In this document: piece by piece, positions 61,611 to 64,000 of the stretch
How positions within the stretch are numbered: position 1 is the stretch's first letter
How the letters are laid out: every line of letters begins with the position of its first letter
Source: Rhodospirillales bacterium
GTDB taxonomy: Bacteria > Pseudomonadota > Alphaproteobacteria > Reyranellales > Reyranellaceae
Length of the DNA stretch: 64,000 bases
Direction of reading: 5' to 3'
NCBI GenBank assembly: GCA_016699855.1
Contig: CP064988.1
Span: 4,430,501 to 4,494,500 of the forward strand
Program-made: the position numbers and the translations under genes
Notes under the pieces: generated by a model
Databases searched by the model: none
Told to the model about the DNA's origin: nothing
The model's input: only the letters and a program-made list of their open reading frames with translations

Positions 61611-61964
61611 ATGCTTCAGGACCGCGCGCGATTCCCACGCCTCGCCGCCGGCGCCGCGCTGGCGGTCGCCGCATGGCTCGCGGCCGGGCCGGCCGCCGCC
61701 GACAGCCAGTCCTCGAACACGTCGAGCAATTGCTCGTCCGGCCGGTGCACGCGCGTCGACACCTACGTGATCGAGGACGACCGCGGGAGCCGCGGCCGCA
61801 CCCGCGTCGAATCGTGGGCCGAGCGCCCGCGCCGCGGTCACGCGCCGGTGCTCGTCGCGCCGCCGCCCGCCTACGTGCCGTATCCGGTGTTCGTGCCTTA
61901 TCCGTATCCCGTGCCGCGCGGCCGTTGGAGCGGGCTTGATCGGGCTCACCACGCCACGAGGTAG
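61611..61964 (+). CDS. Secreted Pro/Tyr-rich hypothetical protein
   Basis: A 117-residue protein with a Sec signal (LAAGAALAVAAWLAAGPAAA|DSQ). The mature part is Ser/Asn-rich with two Cys (NCSSGRC) and a Tyr/Pro-rich C-terminus (YVPYPVFVPYPYPVPRG). No enzymatic motif; could be an envelope or cell-wall-associated protein. Divergent from the acyl-CoA synthetase across a 200-bp gap, and its last 19 bases overlap the end of the convergent P450 gene. Confidence 0.6.
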   Translation: MLQDRARFPRLAAGAALAVAAWLAAGPAAADSQSSNTSSNCSSGRCTRVDTYVIEDDRGSRGRTRVESWAERPRRGHAPVLVAPPPAYVPYPVFVPYPYPVPRGRWSGLDRAHHATR

Positions 61965-63181
61965 CGCGCGAACCCGCGGAAGCGGGCGCGGCCGCCGCGC
62001 GTGAACGCGCCGTCTCGACGCAGGCCGGGAAAGCGCGCCACCAGCCGGCCGATGGCGATGGCGCCCTCCATGCGCGCCAGGGTCGCGCCGAGGCACATAT
62101 GGGCGCCGCCACCGAACGCGAGGTGGCGGTTGGGTGTCCGGCCGATGTCGAAGCGGTCGGGGTCGAGGAACTCGGCGGGATCGCGGTTGGCGGCGCCGAT
62201 GCCGATGTGGATGTACGTGCCGGCCGCGATCCGCTCGCCCCCGATCTCCGTGTCCGAGGCGGCGCGGCGGTTGCCGAGCTGGTTCGAGCTCTCGAAGCGC
62301 AGGCCCTCCTCGACGCAGCCGCGGATCCGGCCGGGCTCGGCGCGGAGCCGCGCGAGCTGGTCGGGGAAGCGCAGCAGCGCGTCGACCGTGTTGCCGATGA
62401 GATTGGTGGTCGTCTCGTGGCCGGCGTTGAGCAGGAAGACGCAGTTCTGGATCAACTCCTCGCGGGTCAGGCGCTCGCCGTCGACCTCGCCGTGGACCAG
62501 GGCGCCGAGGATGTCGTCGTCGTCGGCCGGGCGCTTGCGGCGCTCGACGATCAGCGCGTCGAGATAGGCCGAGAACTCCGCCACGGCTTCGTTGCCGGCT
62601 TTCATCTTCTCAGGAGGCACGACCGGCTCCAGCGCGCCGAGGATCGCCAGCGAGTAGCGCCGGAACGGCGCGCGGTCGGCGCGCGGCACGCCGAGCATGT
62701 CGCAGATCACCTCGACGGGCAGCGCGAAGGCGAAATCTTCGACCAGGTCCATGCCGCCGGACTCCGCGGCGCGGTCCAGCAGGCCGTCGACCAGCGCCGC
62801 GATGCGCGGCTCGAGCGCCTTCAGGGCCCGGGGTGTGAAGGCGGCCGACAGCAGGCGGCGCACCCGCGTGTGCAGCGGCGGATCGTTGAACACGAGGCTG
62901 GTCGTGTGGTGCCGGTGCAGCGGCGTGCCGGCGCCGAACTTGGCGCCGAACTCGACCGATTTGTCGGAGCTCATCAGCGGATCGCGGTACACGCCGGCGC
63001 AGTCGGCGTGCCGCGACAGGAAGACCGAGCCGTCGGGCAGCCGCTTGACCGGCGCGAAGCGGCGCAGCGCGTGGTAGCGCGGGAACGGGTCGTCGAGAAA
63101 CTCCGGCGTCAGCCCGGAGAGATCGAAGCCACCCGCGAATGCGCGCGCCGCGTCCTCCGGAAGCTCGATCAACCCGTCCAT
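61946..63181 (-). CDS. Cytochrome P450
   Basis: A 411-residue P450. The I-helix motif AGHETTT is at 253-259, ExxR at Glu292-Arg295, and the haem-binding loop FGGGAHMCLG with Cys363. Length and pattern match soluble bacterial class I P450s, which need ferredoxin and reductase, neither of which is nearby. Substrate unknown; proximity to an acyl-CoA dehydrogenase (upstream, 15 bp gap, same strand) suggests a shared operon in lipid, terpene or sterol oxidation. Confidence 0.93.
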   Translation of the reverse strand: MDGLIELPEDAARAFAGGFDLSGLTPEFLDDPFPRYHALRRFAPVKRLPDGSVFLSRHADCAGVYRDPLMSSDKSVEFGAKFGAGTPLHRHHTTSLVFNDPPLHTRVRRLLSAAFTPRALKALEPRIAALVDGLLDRAAESGGMDLVEDFAFALPVEVICDMLGVPRADRAPFRRYSLAILGALEPVVPPEKMKAGNEAVAEFSAYLDALIVERRKRPADDDDILGALVHGEVDGERLTREELIQNCVFLLNAGHETTTNLIGNTVDALLRFPDQLARLRAEPGRIRGCVEEGLRFESSNQLGNRRAASDTEIGGERIAAGTYIHIGIGAANRDPAEFLDPDRFDIGRTPNRHLAFGGGAHMCLGATLARMEGAIAIGRLVARFPGLRRDGAFTRGGRARFRGFARYLVAW

Positions 63182-63196
63182 TCCGCGCTCGCGGCG

Positions 63197-64000
<804 letters not shown>

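Overview
The window is about 64 kb of GC-rich (roughly 70 percent) bacterial chromosome with dense genes on both strands. A GapR-type nucleoid protein (DUF2312), DUF1192, DUF1244, a DUF6356-like protein, a fused indolepyruvate ferredoxin oxidoreductase, an IorB-type molybdoenzyme and a fused aminoethylphosphonate-type permease all point to an alphaproteobacterium, probably a heterotrophic Rhodospirillales- or Hyphomicrobiales-like soil organism. That is inference from gene content. I see no rRNA, tRNA, CRISPR array or prophage.

Layout. 0-13 kb holds a VOC protein, a hormone-sensitive-lipase-like esterase, an IS30-family element inserted in a REP palindrome, an acyl-CoA carboxylase plus acyl-CoA ligase pair, a split membrane/spermidine-synthase-like pair (second gene broken by a 176-bp tandem duplication), an aldo/keto reductase, a frameshifted HAD hydrolase, a secreted protein and a second acyl-CoA ligase. 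13-25 kb is a surface-glycan block: metallophosphatase, UDP-glucuronate decarboxylase (frameshifted), ManC, GDP-mannose 3,5-epimerase, GT4, a WcaJ-like initiating transferase, FkbM methyltransferase, GT2 (frameshifted) and an O-carbamoyltransferase. 25-34 kb holds an IorB-like molybdoenzyme, small conserved proteins (ABM monooxygenase, DDN-type oxidoreductase, DUF1244, GapR), DUF429 and the 1168-residue indolepyruvate oxidoreductase. 34-43 kb holds a UDP-glucuronate 4-epimerase-like gene, an Asp-box propeller overlapping a ThiS/MoaD-like gene, an M3 oligopeptidase, an ABC1/UbiB-type kinase, an EF-hand protein, an Lrp regulator and a SanA-like protein. 43-49 kb holds a methyltransferase and a three-gene ABC importer of the 2-aminoethylphosphonate type. 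49-64 kb is rich in lipid and CoA metabolism (two acyl-CoA dehydrogenases, quinone oxidoreductase, 3-hydroxybutyrate dehydrogenase, enoyl-CoA hydratase, third acyl-CoA synthetase, P450), with MetY, a ureidoglycolate-lyase-like protein and a secreted cyanovirin-N-homology protein.

The most coherent system is the glycan block. ManC makes GDP-mannose and the epimerase can convert it to GDP-L-galactose or GDP-L-gulose. Glycosyltransferases, a polyprenyl-phosphate sugar transferase, an FkbM methyltransferase and a carbamoyltransferase would then build and decorate a glycan. The pairing of GDP-mannose 3,5-epimerase with an O-carbamoyltransferase recalls the L-gulose/carbamoyl-mannose genes of bleomycin biosynthesis, here next to a surface-polysaccharide initiator rather than NRPS/PKS genes.

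Sequence quality matters. At least five genes carry single-base frameshifts at short homopolymers or GC repeats, there is an implausible poly-C/poly-G run at about 38.4-38.5 kb, and there are two exact tandem duplications. Some apparent pseudogenes may be sequencing or assembly errors, and each is flagged.
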